IMG/VR virus record: IMGVR_UViG_3300031951_000024
Span: 1-64,000 of that record
Origin: a virus
Length of the DNA stretch: 64,000 nt
Direction: 5' to 3' (one strand)
Shown: piece after piece, positions 54,140 through 62,384 of the stretch
Layout of the letters: each line of letters begins with the position of its first letter
How positions within the stretch are numbered: the first letter of the stretch is position 1
Notes under the pieces: generated by a model
Seen by the model: the letters and a program-made list of their open reading frames with translations, nothing else
Told to the model about the DNA's origin: nothing
Database searches by the model: none
Translations under genes and position numbers: made by a program

Positions 54140-54928
54140 ATGAACAAAAGAATTTTAATTTCAGAAGAAGAAAAAAGAAGAATATTAGATATGCACAAAA
54201 ACTTATCTTTAAAGCCAATTCTTGAGCAATATAGTAAAGAAAAGGATATTCTTAACGAAAAAGGTCAATACATAACTCAAGGCGATGTTACTTTTAGAGG
54301 TCAAGAAATTGGACAAGGAGGTGGTAAAGGTGTAACAGCTGAATTAAAACTTGGAACGGTCGTTTGGGGAGATGAAAGATTTAATGCGATAACATTTTGG
54401 AATAATTTACAACGAGGTTATGCTTATCGGGAGTTATTAACAATAAAATGTGATTCTAATAAAGTAATTGGAAAATTGAAGGACGATAGCGGTAATTGGG
54501 TTGACAGATATGAGTATATATATACAGACCCGGTTGATTTTATAGGAAAAATGAAATCAATGTTTTGTTGTGGAACAAAATTAAAGCCTGATACCGATAG
54601 ACCTGGAAGTAAAGCTTGGGCTAAACTAGGTGAGGATGGTTATAAATGTAAAGGATCACAAGTAAGCCCAACTAAAAAATGCCCTAGTGGAATTCCTGCT
54701 TGTCCAGCATACAAAGATTGTTCACAATCACAACATTACCACAAGTGTGATAAATGTGAAAAAATAAAAGAAGTACAAAGATGTTTAGCTAAAAAATTAC
54801 CAACACTTGGTATTAAAGATGATGGTTATTGGGGTTGTAAAACGCAAGACGCTCTTAATCAATTGAAAATGGGTGAATCTTTAACGCCAGAACAAATAAC
54901 AATGTTATGTACTGAAACTCTTGGTTAA
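54140..54928 (+). CDS. Class E tagged protein with peptidoglycan-binding-like C-terminus
   Basis: 262 aa. Tag MNKRILISEEEKRRILDMHK, then P-I-L-E-Q at about 35. Middle: beta-rich with GGGKGVTAELKLGTVVWGD. Cys-rich zone at 145-205 (CGTKLKPDT, KCPSGIPACPAYKDCSQS, HKCDKCEK). The C-terminal 55 residues (VQRCLAKKLPTLGIKDDGYW, GCKTQDALNQLKMG) follow a PG_binding_1 pattern. It ends CTETLG, like 44355 and 48182. Likely wall-binding payload. Confidence 0.7.
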   Translation: MNKRILISEEEKRRILDMHKNLSLKPILEQYSKEKDILNEKGQYITQGDVTFRGQEIGQGGGKGVTAELKLGTVVWGDERFNAITFWNNLQRGYAYRELLTIKCDSNKVIGKLKDDSGNWVDRYEYIYTDPVDFIGKMKSMFCCGTKLKPDTDRPGSKAWAKLGEDGYKCKGSQVSPTKKCPSGIPACPAYKDCSQSQHYHKCDKCEKIKEVQRCLAKKLPTLGIKDDGYWGCKTQDALNQLKMGESLTPEQITMLCTETLG

Positions 54929-55015
54929 AATAATTTTATTTTAATAAAAAATTAAAAAATACACCATAATTTATTTTTGGTGTATTTTTTTTATAGTTAT
55001 ATTAATAACCTTTAC

Positions 55016-55023
55016 ATATTTAT
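55016..55023 (+). promoter_or_regulatory. ATATTTAT box
   Basis: ATATTTAT, 4 nt before the ATG at 55028. Confidence 0.5.
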
Positions 55024-55027
55024 TTGT

Positions 55028-55624
55028 ATGACCAAAGAACAAATTTTACTTGAAGACAACAGAAGAAGAAATGTAATAAGACAAATAGTGTCTGGTATTA
55101 CAAAAGTCTTTAAAATAGAAGAAGATGGTGAATTCTACCTTCCAAATTACTTTGATGAAGAAAAAGATTTTTATGAATTTAAAGAACTCCCAACACCACT
55201 ATCGGTTGAAATGCAACTTGTAAAAAATGATGAGATCCAATCATTTATAATCAATGGGGAATATTTACACGAGGATGATATAATTATTATCCGTATTGAA
55301 TATAACCCAGAGGTAAAAATGCAGATTATGTATGATTTAATTGGTGAACTAAATGAGTTAATAGCTCACGAAATAAGACACGTAGATCAAAACATAAAGG
55401 GAACTTATGAACTTGGTGGGGATGAACCGGAAGACCCTTATGAGTATTACACACAACCAAAAGAACTTGATGCCCAATTATTCGGTTTTAAAAGACTTGC
55501 TAAAATAACACAAAAACCTCTTGATTTTGTAATTAAGAACTGGTTTGAAAAAAACAAAGAAGTTCACAGATTAAGTGATGAGCAAATACCAGATGTGATA
55601 AACAAAATATTAAATCATAGATAA
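55028..55624 (+). CDS. Tag-like zinc metallopeptidase (HExxH)
   Basis: 198 aa from the ATG at 55028, which fits the box. The start MTKEQILLEDNRRRNVIRQI is a class E variant ending L-L-E-D or I-V-S. Residues 109-119 hold the zinc motif NELIAHEIRHVDQ (His114-Glu115-x-x-His118), and Glu146 in QPKELDAQLF is a candidate third ligand, the layout of small phage-borne metallopeptidases. Substrate unknown. It could process virion or host proteins. Confidence 0.75.
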   Translation: MTKEQILLEDNRRRNVIRQIVSGITKVFKIEEDGEFYLPNYFDEEKDFYEFKELPTPLSVEMQLVKNDEIQSFIINGEYLHEDDIIIIRIEYNPEVKMQIMYDLIGELNELIAHEIRHVDQNIKGTYELGGDEPEDPYEYYTQPKELDAQLFGFKRLAKITQKPLDFVIKNWFEKNKEVHRLSDEQIPDVINKILNHR

Positions 55625-56058
55625 TGAAACAAATCCCACAAGAATTACAAACAAGAATTGAAACATTAAAAAACTATGTAACAGTAAATCTTGGTTTAAA
55701 TCCACAAATTGATAGAGGTGATATTTTAATTCAATTAGACAACATTGATTTTGATTGGAAAGAAGGTAAAAAACGAGTTTATGAAATTAGTTTAGGTTTA
55801 ACAATAAAAAACGCAGATTGTGATAATTGTGATTTTGAACCTGACGCAATTGGTGATAATTTAAAATGGTATTTTAATGTAGTTCAAGAGATTTGTCAAG
55901 TGGGTTTATCAAGAGACTTAAAACTTAATAAAAAGACAAATTCATTTAGGGGTATAATAATACACGAAGTTAATTTATCTTATTCAGAATTTAGTGAAAT
56001 TACTTTAGGTCTATTCTGGGATCCAGAAGAAGCTTATGGTGATTACTCAAATTATTAA
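55624..56058 (+). CDS. Unknown acidic protein
   Basis: 144 aa. IPQELQTRIETLKNYVTVNL, then ISLGLTIKNADCDNCDFEPD, and a C-terminal HEVNLSYSEFSEITLGLFWD. The start overlaps the peptidase stop by 1 nt, so the two are co-translated; it could be an inhibitor or partner of the peptidase, but this is a guess from position. No tag. Confidence 0.6.
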   Translation: MKQIPQELQTRIETLKNYVTVNLGLNPQIDRGDILIQLDNIDFDWKEGKKRVYEISLGLTIKNADCDNCDFEPDAIGDNLKWYFNVVQEICQVGLSRDLKLNKKTNSFRGIIIHEVNLSYSEFSEITLGLFWDPEEAYGDYSNY

Positions 56059-56672
56059 GATTTAAATCTTCTTACAATTTCATTAAGAAGTCTTTTTGTT
56101 AAATTTCCACCATATGTGATACCAACAAAACCAAGAACTCTACCAACCATTTCAGATACATCCATTGATTCATTTCCTTGAGCCATTTCATATAGTTCAG
56201 GAATTATCGGAATAATGAATGTATAAGCAAGCATATTTGATATCTTACTTATAGGGATTGCAAGACTATCAATAAAAGCAAAAAATACGTTTTTTAACTT
56301 ATCCGCCTTTTCAAGAACTATGTCAAACTCAAAAATAAGATTCTTTTCTTTTATTAAATCAAGAACTTTTCTTAGTTTATCCTTGTTTGTTGTAAAGTAA
56401 GTTAAAATTACACCAGTTGACAAAAGAATTATTTCCGTTGATGTTAGTTCCGGAAATTCACCTTTCATAAATTCACTAATCGGTCTGACAAAACCAGCAA
56501 TTGTAACACCCCAGGTCGCAAGAAATCCTAAGTCTAATCCTATTTGTTTTTTACTTTCAGAAGATACGTTATCAAAGAATTCCTGAAGAGATTTTAATTT
56601 ATTAATTGTTTCCCTACCTAAGTTTTCAAGTATTAAATTTTTATATTGTGATTCTGTAAGTATTATCTTCAT
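56055..56672 (-). CDS. Class A tagged membrane protein
   Basis: 205 aa. Tag MKIILTESQYKNLILENLG. Predicted hydrophobic segments: FLATWGVTIAGFVRPIS (about 50-66), IILLSTGVILTYFTT (about 82-96), FIDSLAIPISKISNMLAYTF (about 138-157) and a C-terminal VLGFVGITYGG. A tagged multi-span protein is notable, since packaged proteins are usually soluble. Divergent from 56706 with facing promoter boxes. Unknown function. Confidence 0.65.
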   Translation of the reverse strand: MKIILTESQYKNLILENLGRETINKLKSLQEFFDNVSSESKKQIGLDLGFLATWGVTIAGFVRPISEFMKGEFPELTSTEIILLSTGVILTYFTTNKDKLRKVLDLIKEKNLIFEFDIVLEKADKLKNVFFAFIDSLAIPISKISNMLAYTFIIPIIPELYEMAQGNESMDVSEMVGRVLGFVGITYGGNLTKRLLNEIVRRFKS

Positions 56673-56677
56673 AACAA

Positions 56678-56685
56678 ATAAATAT
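56678..56685 (-). promoter_or_regulatory. ATATTTAT box
   Basis: Minus-strand ATATTTAT, 5 nt before the ATG at 56672. Confidence 0.5.
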
Positions 56686-56691
56686 TACGCT

Positions 56692-56704
56692 ATATTTATA
56701 TTTG
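56692..56704 (+). promoter_or_regulatory. Overlapping ATATTTAT and TATATTTG boxes
   Basis: ATATTTAT (56692-56699) overlaps TATATTTG (56697-56704). The ATG at 56706 follows by 6 nt and 1 nt. Both promoter types may apply, or this may be a transitional form. Confidence 0.45.
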
Positions 56705-56705
56705 T

Positions 56706-57092
56706 ATGGCAAAGAAAGTTAAATATGAAAAAAACGTACTATTAGAACCTGGTGACAAAGTAATTTGTATTAATATGTCTGATAAATTCTCTGGTGTTGC
56801 CGGAGGAACACCGGGTGTCGTAAAGTCAGTTTCAAACGTCTTCGGATTAAATCAGTACTATGTAAATTGGAAAAGTGGTTCTAGTTTAGCACTTATTGAC
56901 GGTAGAATATGTAAACAATGTGGAAACGAACAAGGTTCTGAATTTCCAGAGTGTAAAAATTGTGGAAGTACAGAATTAGAACCTATTGATCAGTGGAGAA
57001 AGGTAGTTGAAATTGATGATGTTGAAGATATAAATGAAAGCGTTTTGTTTTTTAAAACAAAAAAACAAATAATAAAAGAATGTAAAAAATAA
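56706..57092 (+). CDS. KOW/SH3-like protein with zinc ribbon
   Basis: 128 aa. Residues 14-48 (LLEPGDKVICINMSDKFSGV, GGTPGVVKSVSNVFG) follow a KOW/SH3-like barrel. Residues 71-92 form a zinc ribbon (CKQCGNEQGSEFPECKNCGS). The end, TKKQIIKECKK, is basic. It could bind nucleic acid or ribosomes/polymerase. No N-terminal tag, although INESVLFFKTKKQIIKE has a tag-like shape at the C-terminus. Confidence 0.6.
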   Translation: MAKKVKYEKNVLLEPGDKVICINMSDKFSGVAGGTPGVVKSVSNVFGLNQYYVNWKSGSSLALIDGRICKQCGNEQGSEFPECKNCGSTELEPIDQWRKVVEIDDVEDINESVLFFKTKKQIIKECKK

Positions 57093-57096
57093 TAAT

Positions 57097-57666
57097 ATGG
57101 CACAATATTTCTTTAAGATGTCTCAAACTGAGAAAAATGATATTCTAGACAAACATAAATCACTTTATGATGGTTATGTAACAGAATACGCAAATGGGTC
57201 CAACATGCAACCTCTTTATGTGCAAGATCTGGCAAATGATAAGAACGGAATTACAGTATCAAATAAAGGTGAGGTAAAACATTATACAAATACAAAAATT
57301 AACGAAGATATTGATAGAAGAGATCAAATTGCTGATGGTTCGGATGATTTAGAAAATGGAACTGTTGATTTGGATAATCCAGATTTTATGCATGATTTAT
57401 ATCCTTCACCAAACGAGGATGAAATTGATTATATGTCTCTTGGAATGAAAGATGATGGTGAGTGTAAAAATTGTGATGACGACAATTTGGATATTGTTTT
57501 TGATATTGATACTGAAGAAATGATGGAGGACTATTATGAGTATGATATTGATGAGCTTGATGATTTTAGTTCACAACCATTAGACGAATTTGATGAGGAT
57601 AATAATCTAATGGAAAGTGTAAATAAATCTTTAGATATGTTTAAGAGATTTAAAAACTACAATTAA
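57097..57666 (+). CDS. Class E tagged acidic protein
   Basis: 189 aa. Start MAQYFFKMSQTEKNDILDKH, then a V-T-E near residue 30. The body is highly acidic: DRRDQIADGSDDLENGTVDL, then DTEEMMEDYYEYDIDELDDF. It may be an internal head protein that mimics DNA or balances charge. Four nt from the previous gene and 2 nt from the next, an operon. Confidence 0.65.
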   Translation: MAQYFFKMSQTEKNDILDKHKSLYDGYVTEYANGSNMQPLYVQDLANDKNGITVSNKGEVKHYTNTKINEDIDRRDQIADGSDDLENGTVDLDNPDFMHDLYPSPNEDEIDYMSLGMKDDGECKNCDDDNLDIVFDIDTEEMMEDYYEYDIDELDDFSSQPLDEFDEDNNLMESVNKSLDMFKRFKNYN

Positions 57667-57668
57667 AA

Positions 57669-57971
57669 ATGGAAATACAGGAGTTAGTTTCGTACTATCT
57701 TTTTGAGGATACTAAAAGAATTGAAATTTCTTTCAGGTTATCTAGTGATTCGGATGATGAAATCAGAAATGATATTGTTGATTTAAATGAGGCAAAAGAT
57801 TTTGGGTATGATTTAGTTGATGATACCAATGATTTTTTTGGGTTTGAGGACGAAGAAGATGACTATTATGATGAAGAGTTCCAGTCAATAGATGAAGAGC
57901 AGCTTATATCCTTTCTAAATGAATATTACATTGTAAATCAAGACAAACTTCCAAAGTCAGAAATCCTATAA
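57669..57971 (+). CDS. Acidic small protein
   Basis: 100 aa. MEIQELVSYYLFEDTKRIEI, then a run of Asp/Glu (FGFEDEEDDYYDEEFQSIDE) and a C-terminal helix QLISFLNEYYIVNQDK. Acidic like its upstream neighbour. It may be a T4 Ocr/Gam-like mimic or an internal protein, both guesses. No tag. Confidence 0.6.
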   Translation: MEIQELVSYYLFEDTKRIEISFRLSSDSDDEIRNDIVDLNEAKDFGYDLVDDTNDFFGFEDEEDDYYDEEFQSIDEEQLISFLNEYYIVNQDKLPKSEIL

Positions 57972-57988
57972 TAAAAAAGGCCCGTTTA

Positions 57989-58492
57989 TCACGGACCAGT
58001 TCTTGTTAAAAATAATGTAATAGATTCGTTTGGTCCAGACGACCCTGAGAACCAGGCCCCTTTTGACCTAATTACAATATGCTCAAGACCATCTTCAATA
58101 ATTGAGAACATTCTTTTTGAACCATTCATCTCAATTTCTAAATCACCAGCATATTGTGTTGTTTGATTATGAACGTGATAGAAATATTGTTCAGACCAAG
58201 TTGTTGACCCATCCATATTCTGATTTGGTGAAAAACTAACAATAGAATAATCAAAATGTAATTTGTAAAAACCAACCGGAATCGTATCAAATGGGTGTGA
58301 ATCATTTGGGTTAATATACATATCACCCGGGTAAAATACCATATTATTTGAGTTAGTTGTATTATCAGTCTGTTCGTACGTGATTTTATCTACACGATAC
58401 TCGCCACTCAGACTAAGAAGACTAGGTTCTGCATATTTTGTACAAGAAGTTACAAGTCCAAGCAAAAAGAAAAGTACAAAAATTCGTTTCAT
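57989..58492 (-). CDS. Predicted lipoprotein, host-type promoter
   Basis: 167 aa. Signal peptide with lipobox LVTSC (Cys17). The mature domain is beta-rich (LSGEYRVDKITYEQTDNTTN, PVGFYKLHFDYSIVSF, DLEIEMNGSKRMFSIIED), similar to Bacteroidetes surface lipoproteins with lipocalin-like folds. Its promoter fits the host consensus well. A phage-encoded outer-membrane lipoprotein may block superinfection, but this is inference. Confidence 0.7.
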   Translation of the reverse strand: MKRIFVLFFLLGLVTSCTKYAEPSLLSLSGEYRVDKITYEQTDNTTNSNNMVFYPGDMYINPNDSHPFDTIPVGFYKLHFDYSIVSFSPNQNMDGSTTWSEQYFYHVHNQTTQYAGDLEIEMNGSKRMFSIIEDGLEHIVIRSKGAWFSGSSGPNESITLFLTRTGP

Positions 58493-58521
58493 ATCTTATT
58501 ATTTAAATATTATCTATATCA

Positions 58522-58550
58522 CAAAGATACTATTTTTTTTCTATTTACAA
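58522..58550 (-). promoter_or_regulatory. Host-type promoter, TTG-N18-TATCTTTG
   Basis: Minus strand: TTG at 58550-58548 and TATCTTTG at 58529-58522, 18 nt apart, about 30 nt before the ATG at 58492. Confidence 0.7.
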
Positions 58551-58558
58551 ATATTTAT
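58551..58558 (+). promoter_or_regulatory. ATATTTAT box
   Basis: ATATTTAT, 15 nt before the ATG at 58574. Confidence 0.5.
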
Positions 58559-58573
58559 AAAAGAAAAATTTTT

Positions 58574-58819
58574 ATGGAGTTAGACCAATTAATAGGACTT
58601 CTTGAGAAATACACATTTAACCCAACAAACAATGGTGAATTGGGCGAGGAGGATGACGCTGGAGGAGGTGCAACATCATCTGGTGGTGGAGGTGCATATC
58701 CTGCTGTTACAAAATGGGAAACAGGGCTTGTTAGAAGTAATGCGAATACAATTGATGATAAGGTAACTTGGAAATCATTAAATAAAATTACACGAGGTAA
58801 AGCAAATACTTTATTATGA
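58574..58819 (+). CDS. Small Gly-rich virion-type protein
   Basis: 81 aa. MELDQLIGLLEKYTFNPTNN, an acidic linker, a Gly/Ala/Ser-rich stretch (AGGGATSSGGGGAYP), then VTKWETGLVRSNANTIDD and KITRGKANTLL. I recall the W-E-T-G-L/R-G-K-A-N-T-L pattern from small conserved proteins in head or tail gene clusters. The start L-L-E is a minimal tag-like site. Overlaps the next gene by 4 nt. Confidence 0.6.
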   Translation: MELDQLIGLLEKYTFNPTNNGELGEEDDAGGGATSSGGGGAYPAVTKWETGLVRSNANTIDDKVTWKSLNKITRGKANTLL

Positions 58820-60321
58820 ATAATTCTGATGAAATACTGAAAAGAATACTTCTTAATATGAAATATGACTCAAGAAAGACTTTGTCTGAACAACCGGTTA
58901 GTGCACAACCAGAAGTAACTATTACCGCAAAAAAACAATCAAACCAATCACCAAAAATAACATCAAGTGAAGGTAATCAGAATCTAACTGATAGAACAAT
59001 AATTGATTGTAAAACAGGTAAACAATACGTATCCCCAAATTTTGCTAGTGTTGTTCCATATAAAAATAAATCAACCAGTGAATACATTCAACAGCAACAA
59101 GATTTATTAGCACAAAATAAAGCTAATGAATTAACTGCTTGTAATTATTACGTACAAATAATCAAAGATCAAATATCAAAAAAAACCGGTATTTACGCAA
59201 AACTGAGTAATGATAAAATAATTCAAGACCAAATAAACAGCTCATTTGAAGAATTGGTCTACAATTGTATGAATAACTCTTACCTTGTCGTCCAAAACAA
59301 ACCAAAAGGGTGTACTATGAGTTTTTCGGTCTTTTCAAAAGCTCTAGAGAATACGGGTAATCAAAATCCTTTTTATGAAATATATTTATCATATACAAGT
59401 TGGTTTTTAACGGAATATAAAAAATATCAAGCAGATAATAATTATACACCTCAAGCACCATATCTTATTCGTTCAGATATGAGTTACAGTTACACTGATC
59501 AAGGTAAAGTTAAAAAAATTGACATTGAAGACTTAAACTTGGACACTGAAAGTAAAAAATTATCAATGGATTCAACCGCAATTGGTGGGTTTGATTTGGC
59601 ATCACATTTACCACTAACAAATGATGAAAAAATGTTAATAAGTCAATCACCAGTTTCACAAAATAATGAATTTATTGGTGGTGAATATATCTGTTTAAAA
59701 CAAGGTGTTAATTATGTAAATTTAAGAACAACAAATGAGGTAAATGATGACACAGGACTTTTAGACCCTACTGATAATTTTATTAATTGGTCAAGTGATG
59801 AAGTTGTTGGAAAATATATCTCACAAAAAAGACAAAGACCGGTTTCGGCCTTTTACAACGGACAAATACGTGATGATAACACACTTTTAAAGTTTTTTAA
59901 AAATATTATAGGATCAAAAACAGAACTAAATAAATTAATATCTCATTTAGATACTAAAGGGGTTTCAAATGAACCAGCACCAGGGTTTAAAGGAAAAACA
60001 ATAAAAGATGTTCTATTAACAGGAAATCAAAAACAAAAAAACTATATACTTGGGATGGGTATTAATAATGCAATTGACTTCTACACAGATGAACTTTACA
60101 AAAAATTACCAAAAAAATACAAAAATATGCTTTGGTATCAAGTAGAATTTTTAAACCTACAACAGGATATGCACGAAGGTGGTTTAGGTTATAAATATGG
60201 TTGGGTTAGAGAAGACAACGTTCAGTTCTGCAAGAAACCTAGCGAGATGGAGTCACAAACAAATTATACTGTTGAATTTTTAAAAAGAGTCCCAATTAAA
60301 CCTTTAGCCGACCCAAGATAA
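58816..60321 (+). CDS. Large tag-like protein, probable virion component
   Basis: 501 aa. Start MNNSDEILKRILLNMKYDSR, then T-L-S-E-Q at 21-25, a class E-like tag (L-K-R-I-L plus L-S-E). The remainder is soluble, mixed alpha/beta, with a disordered Gln/Ser/Pro linker (VSAQPEVTITAKKQSNQSPK). No catalytic motif seen. Together with the next genes it forms a late operon of large proteins, consistent with structural or internal proteins. Family unknown. Confidence 0.6.
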   Translation: MNNSDEILKRILLNMKYDSRKTLSEQPVSAQPEVTITAKKQSNQSPKITSSEGNQNLTDRTIIDCKTGKQYVSPNFASVVPYKNKSTSEYIQQQQDLLAQNKANELTACNYYVQIIKDQISKKTGIYAKLSNDKIIQDQINSSFEELVYNCMNNSYLVVQNKPKGCTMSFSVFSKALENTGNQNPFYEIYLSYTSWFLTEYKKYQADNNYTPQAPYLIRSDMSYSYTDQGKVKKIDIEDLNLDTESKKLSMDSTAIGGFDLASHLPLTNDEKMLISQSPVSQNNEFIGGEYICLKQGVNYVNLRTTNEVNDDTGLLDPTDNFINWSSDEVVGKYISQKRQRPVSAFYNGQIRDDNTLLKFFKNIIGSKTELNKLISHLDTKGVSNEPAPGFKGKTIKDVLLTGNQKQKNYILGMGINNAIDFYTDELYKKLPKKYKNMLWYQVEFLNLQQDMHEGGLGYKYGWVREDNVQFCKKPSEMESQTNYTVEFLKRVPIKPLADPR

Positions 60322-60362
60322 GATTAAAACATTTATTAAACAAAAGATTATAAAAATTTAAA

Positions 60363-62342
60363 ATGGATAAAAAAATAAATGATATAATAACTGAAATTGA
60401 TAAATTAATTTATTTTAATAAATCAATTTTTTTATCTGAACAATCTGTTGATAATATAAATCAGTATAACCAAGATGGTACTGTAAACTTCAACTACGAC
60501 CCAAAAGCAGCAAAACAAAAAGAAGTACTCAATAAGTTTACACCTATTAGTGGTAAAGAAAAAAAAGATGATAAAATAAAATATTTTGATTTTGGTGGAT
60601 TAAGTAAAATACCATATGTTGTTGGCACCAAATTTTATCGTTTAACAGATATAGATACTGGTAGAATTCTTGGATTAACAAAAAAAGATAAATATGGTTA
60701 CTATGATGAGATTGACGTTGAAAATTATGGAGAACCGGTAAGAAGGTATTACCCAACAAATGATTGGGAAGATTGGAAATTTATTCAGAAAAAAGGAATT
60801 CCTTATTCATTTAAAACACCAGATGGAAAATATTTTCATTTAATTTTAAAACTAATTGAACCAACAAAATCTGTTATTGATTTAGAAGACCCAAACAATA
60901 AAAGTCGTGGCTGGGCCTTAAGCTACCCAGGATCAAAAACAGCGTTAAGTAATGATGGTGGATCCGGTTACTATAGAACAGAAGGAGAAACGCAGATTCC
61001 ATATAACATAATAGCACCTATTGTTCCGGGTGATTACTCAACGTTTGATTTGGACACCAGAGGTGGGTTTGATAAATTTATGGATAGCGGGGTTGGTATT
61101 TTAGCACAAATTGGTCTTGCAATTGGTGTAACTCTTCTTACAAGAAATTTAGCTATAGCACGATTAACCGCTCAAGAAATTGCTTCTGTAAATGCAATAA
61201 GATCTAGACTTTTTGCTGCTTCAATATTATCTGAGACAATTGTTAACGCACCAGTTGCAATATACTATTTCAATAGAGAAGGTTATGAAAGCGCTGGATG
61301 GTTATCATTAGCATTTATAGCATTACCAGTTGTTCAAAGATTTACACCACTTGTTAATATATTACCAGATTTTAGTTTACAGACTTGTTATGGTATATCC
61401 ACAAAAATAATGGCAAATAAACTTGAGACAAATATGACTCAAGCACAAATTAAAGCCTTTATGAACACACTAACAATGGAAGAAAAAGCATTATTCACAC
61501 AAGTTATTAAAGAAGCTAATAATCTATCTCCAAAAATAATGAAAGCCGTTGATAATATTGCCAAAAAATCTTATAAAGGTGCGGATTATTTAGCTTATAA
61601 AGCAGAAATTGTTGCTTTACTTAAAAAGCCAACAGAAAGTTTATTTAAAACACTTGTAAAAGATTTTGGTATAACATTAACTTACATAAAAGTAGTTGAA
61701 AACATACTAGGTGTTTATGAATCAATAAAGAAAAAACAAAATACTGATTTAAATCAATTACCAAAAGAACAAAAAGAAAAAATTGCAAAAAATATTAAAA
61801 AGATTGATGAGGAAATTAAATTATTACCAGAATGGACAAAATACTTTTTATCTGGAAAAAATGGAGAAACTGGTAATATTAAAACACCAAAATTCACAAT
61901 ATCAGATGAAGACACCAAGAATTTAGTTGAGAATGGTATTTTTGGTGAAGCCCTAAAAAAGAAATTAGCTGATGAGGCCGCAAATTCTATGTTGATGTTA
62001 ATGGAAGAAGCTAAAAAAAGAGGGATAAATCTTGGTAAACTAATTGGTTTAGATGAGTTTGAATTGGTTACACAATATACGTCAAATCCAGATAAATTCT
62101 GTACTGATTATGGTCCTGAACAATGTGAAAAATTTAAAAAAATACTTGAGGAAAATAGAAATTTATATCTTAAACAAAAAGAACAACAACAAGAAATACC
62201 AACCGAATATGAAAATATGATATACCAGTATTTTAATACTGAACAAAATGAATGGAAAACAATTTCAAAAACACAATATGAAATTTGGAAGAAAAAGGGT
62301 AAGAATACTAGAGAAGTTCCAAAAAACGTAGAACAAAAGTGA
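60363..62342 (+). CDS. Large tag-like protein with membrane segments
   Basis: 659 aa. Start MDKKINDIITEIDKLIYFNK with an I-I-T-E and, at 23-28, F-L-S-E-Q. Middle: hydrophobic helices around 240-320 (VGILAQIGLAIGVTLLTRNL, WLSLAFIALPVVQRFTPL), possibly membrane-inserting. The C-terminal third is charged helix with Lys/Glu repeats (KEQKEKIAKNIKKIDEEIKL). It might be a pore-forming or ejection protein. No family recognised. Confidence 0.6.
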   Translation: MDKKINDIITEIDKLIYFNKSIFLSEQSVDNINQYNQDGTVNFNYDPKAAKQKEVLNKFTPISGKEKKDDKIKYFDFGGLSKIPYVVGTKFYRLTDIDTGRILGLTKKDKYGYYDEIDVENYGEPVRRYYPTNDWEDWKFIQKKGIPYSFKTPDGKYFHLILKLIEPTKSVIDLEDPNNKSRGWALSYPGSKTALSNDGGSGYYRTEGETQIPYNIIAPIVPGDYSTFDLDTRGGFDKFMDSGVGILAQIGLAIGVTLLTRNLAIARLTAQEIASVNAIRSRLFAASILSETIVNAPVAIYYFNREGYESAGWLSLAFIALPVVQRFTPLVNILPDFSLQTCYGISTKIMANKLETNMTQAQIKAFMNTLTMEEKALFTQVIKEANNLSPKIMKAVDNIAKKSYKGADYLAYKAEIVALLKKPTESLFKTLVKDFGITLTYIKVVENILGVYESIKKKQNTDLNQLPKEQKEKIAKNIKKIDEEIKLLPEWTKYFLSGKNGETGNIKTPKFTISDEDTKNLVENGIFGEALKKKLADEAANSMLMLMEEAKKRGINLGKLIGLDEFELVTQYTSNPDKFCTDYGPEQCEKFKKILEENRNLYLKQKEQQQEIPTEYENMIYQYFNTEQNEWKTISKTQYEIWKKKGKNTREVPKNVEQK

Positions 62343-62361
62343 AATATTAATAATAATAAAC

Positions 62362-62369
62362 ATATTTAT
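62362..62369 (+). promoter_or_regulatory. ATATTTAT box
   Basis: ATATTTAT, 15 nt before the ATG at 62385. Confidence 0.5.
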
Positions 62370-62384
62370 ATATAAAATTATATT

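Noticed and set aside
5193-62369. ATATTTAT boxes as simple ribosome-binding or AT-rich chance sites
   Set aside because: Spacing is confined mainly to two classes and the same octamer recurs on both strands before tagged genes, so chance in AT-rich DNA is a weaker explanation, though only a count against a control can settle it.
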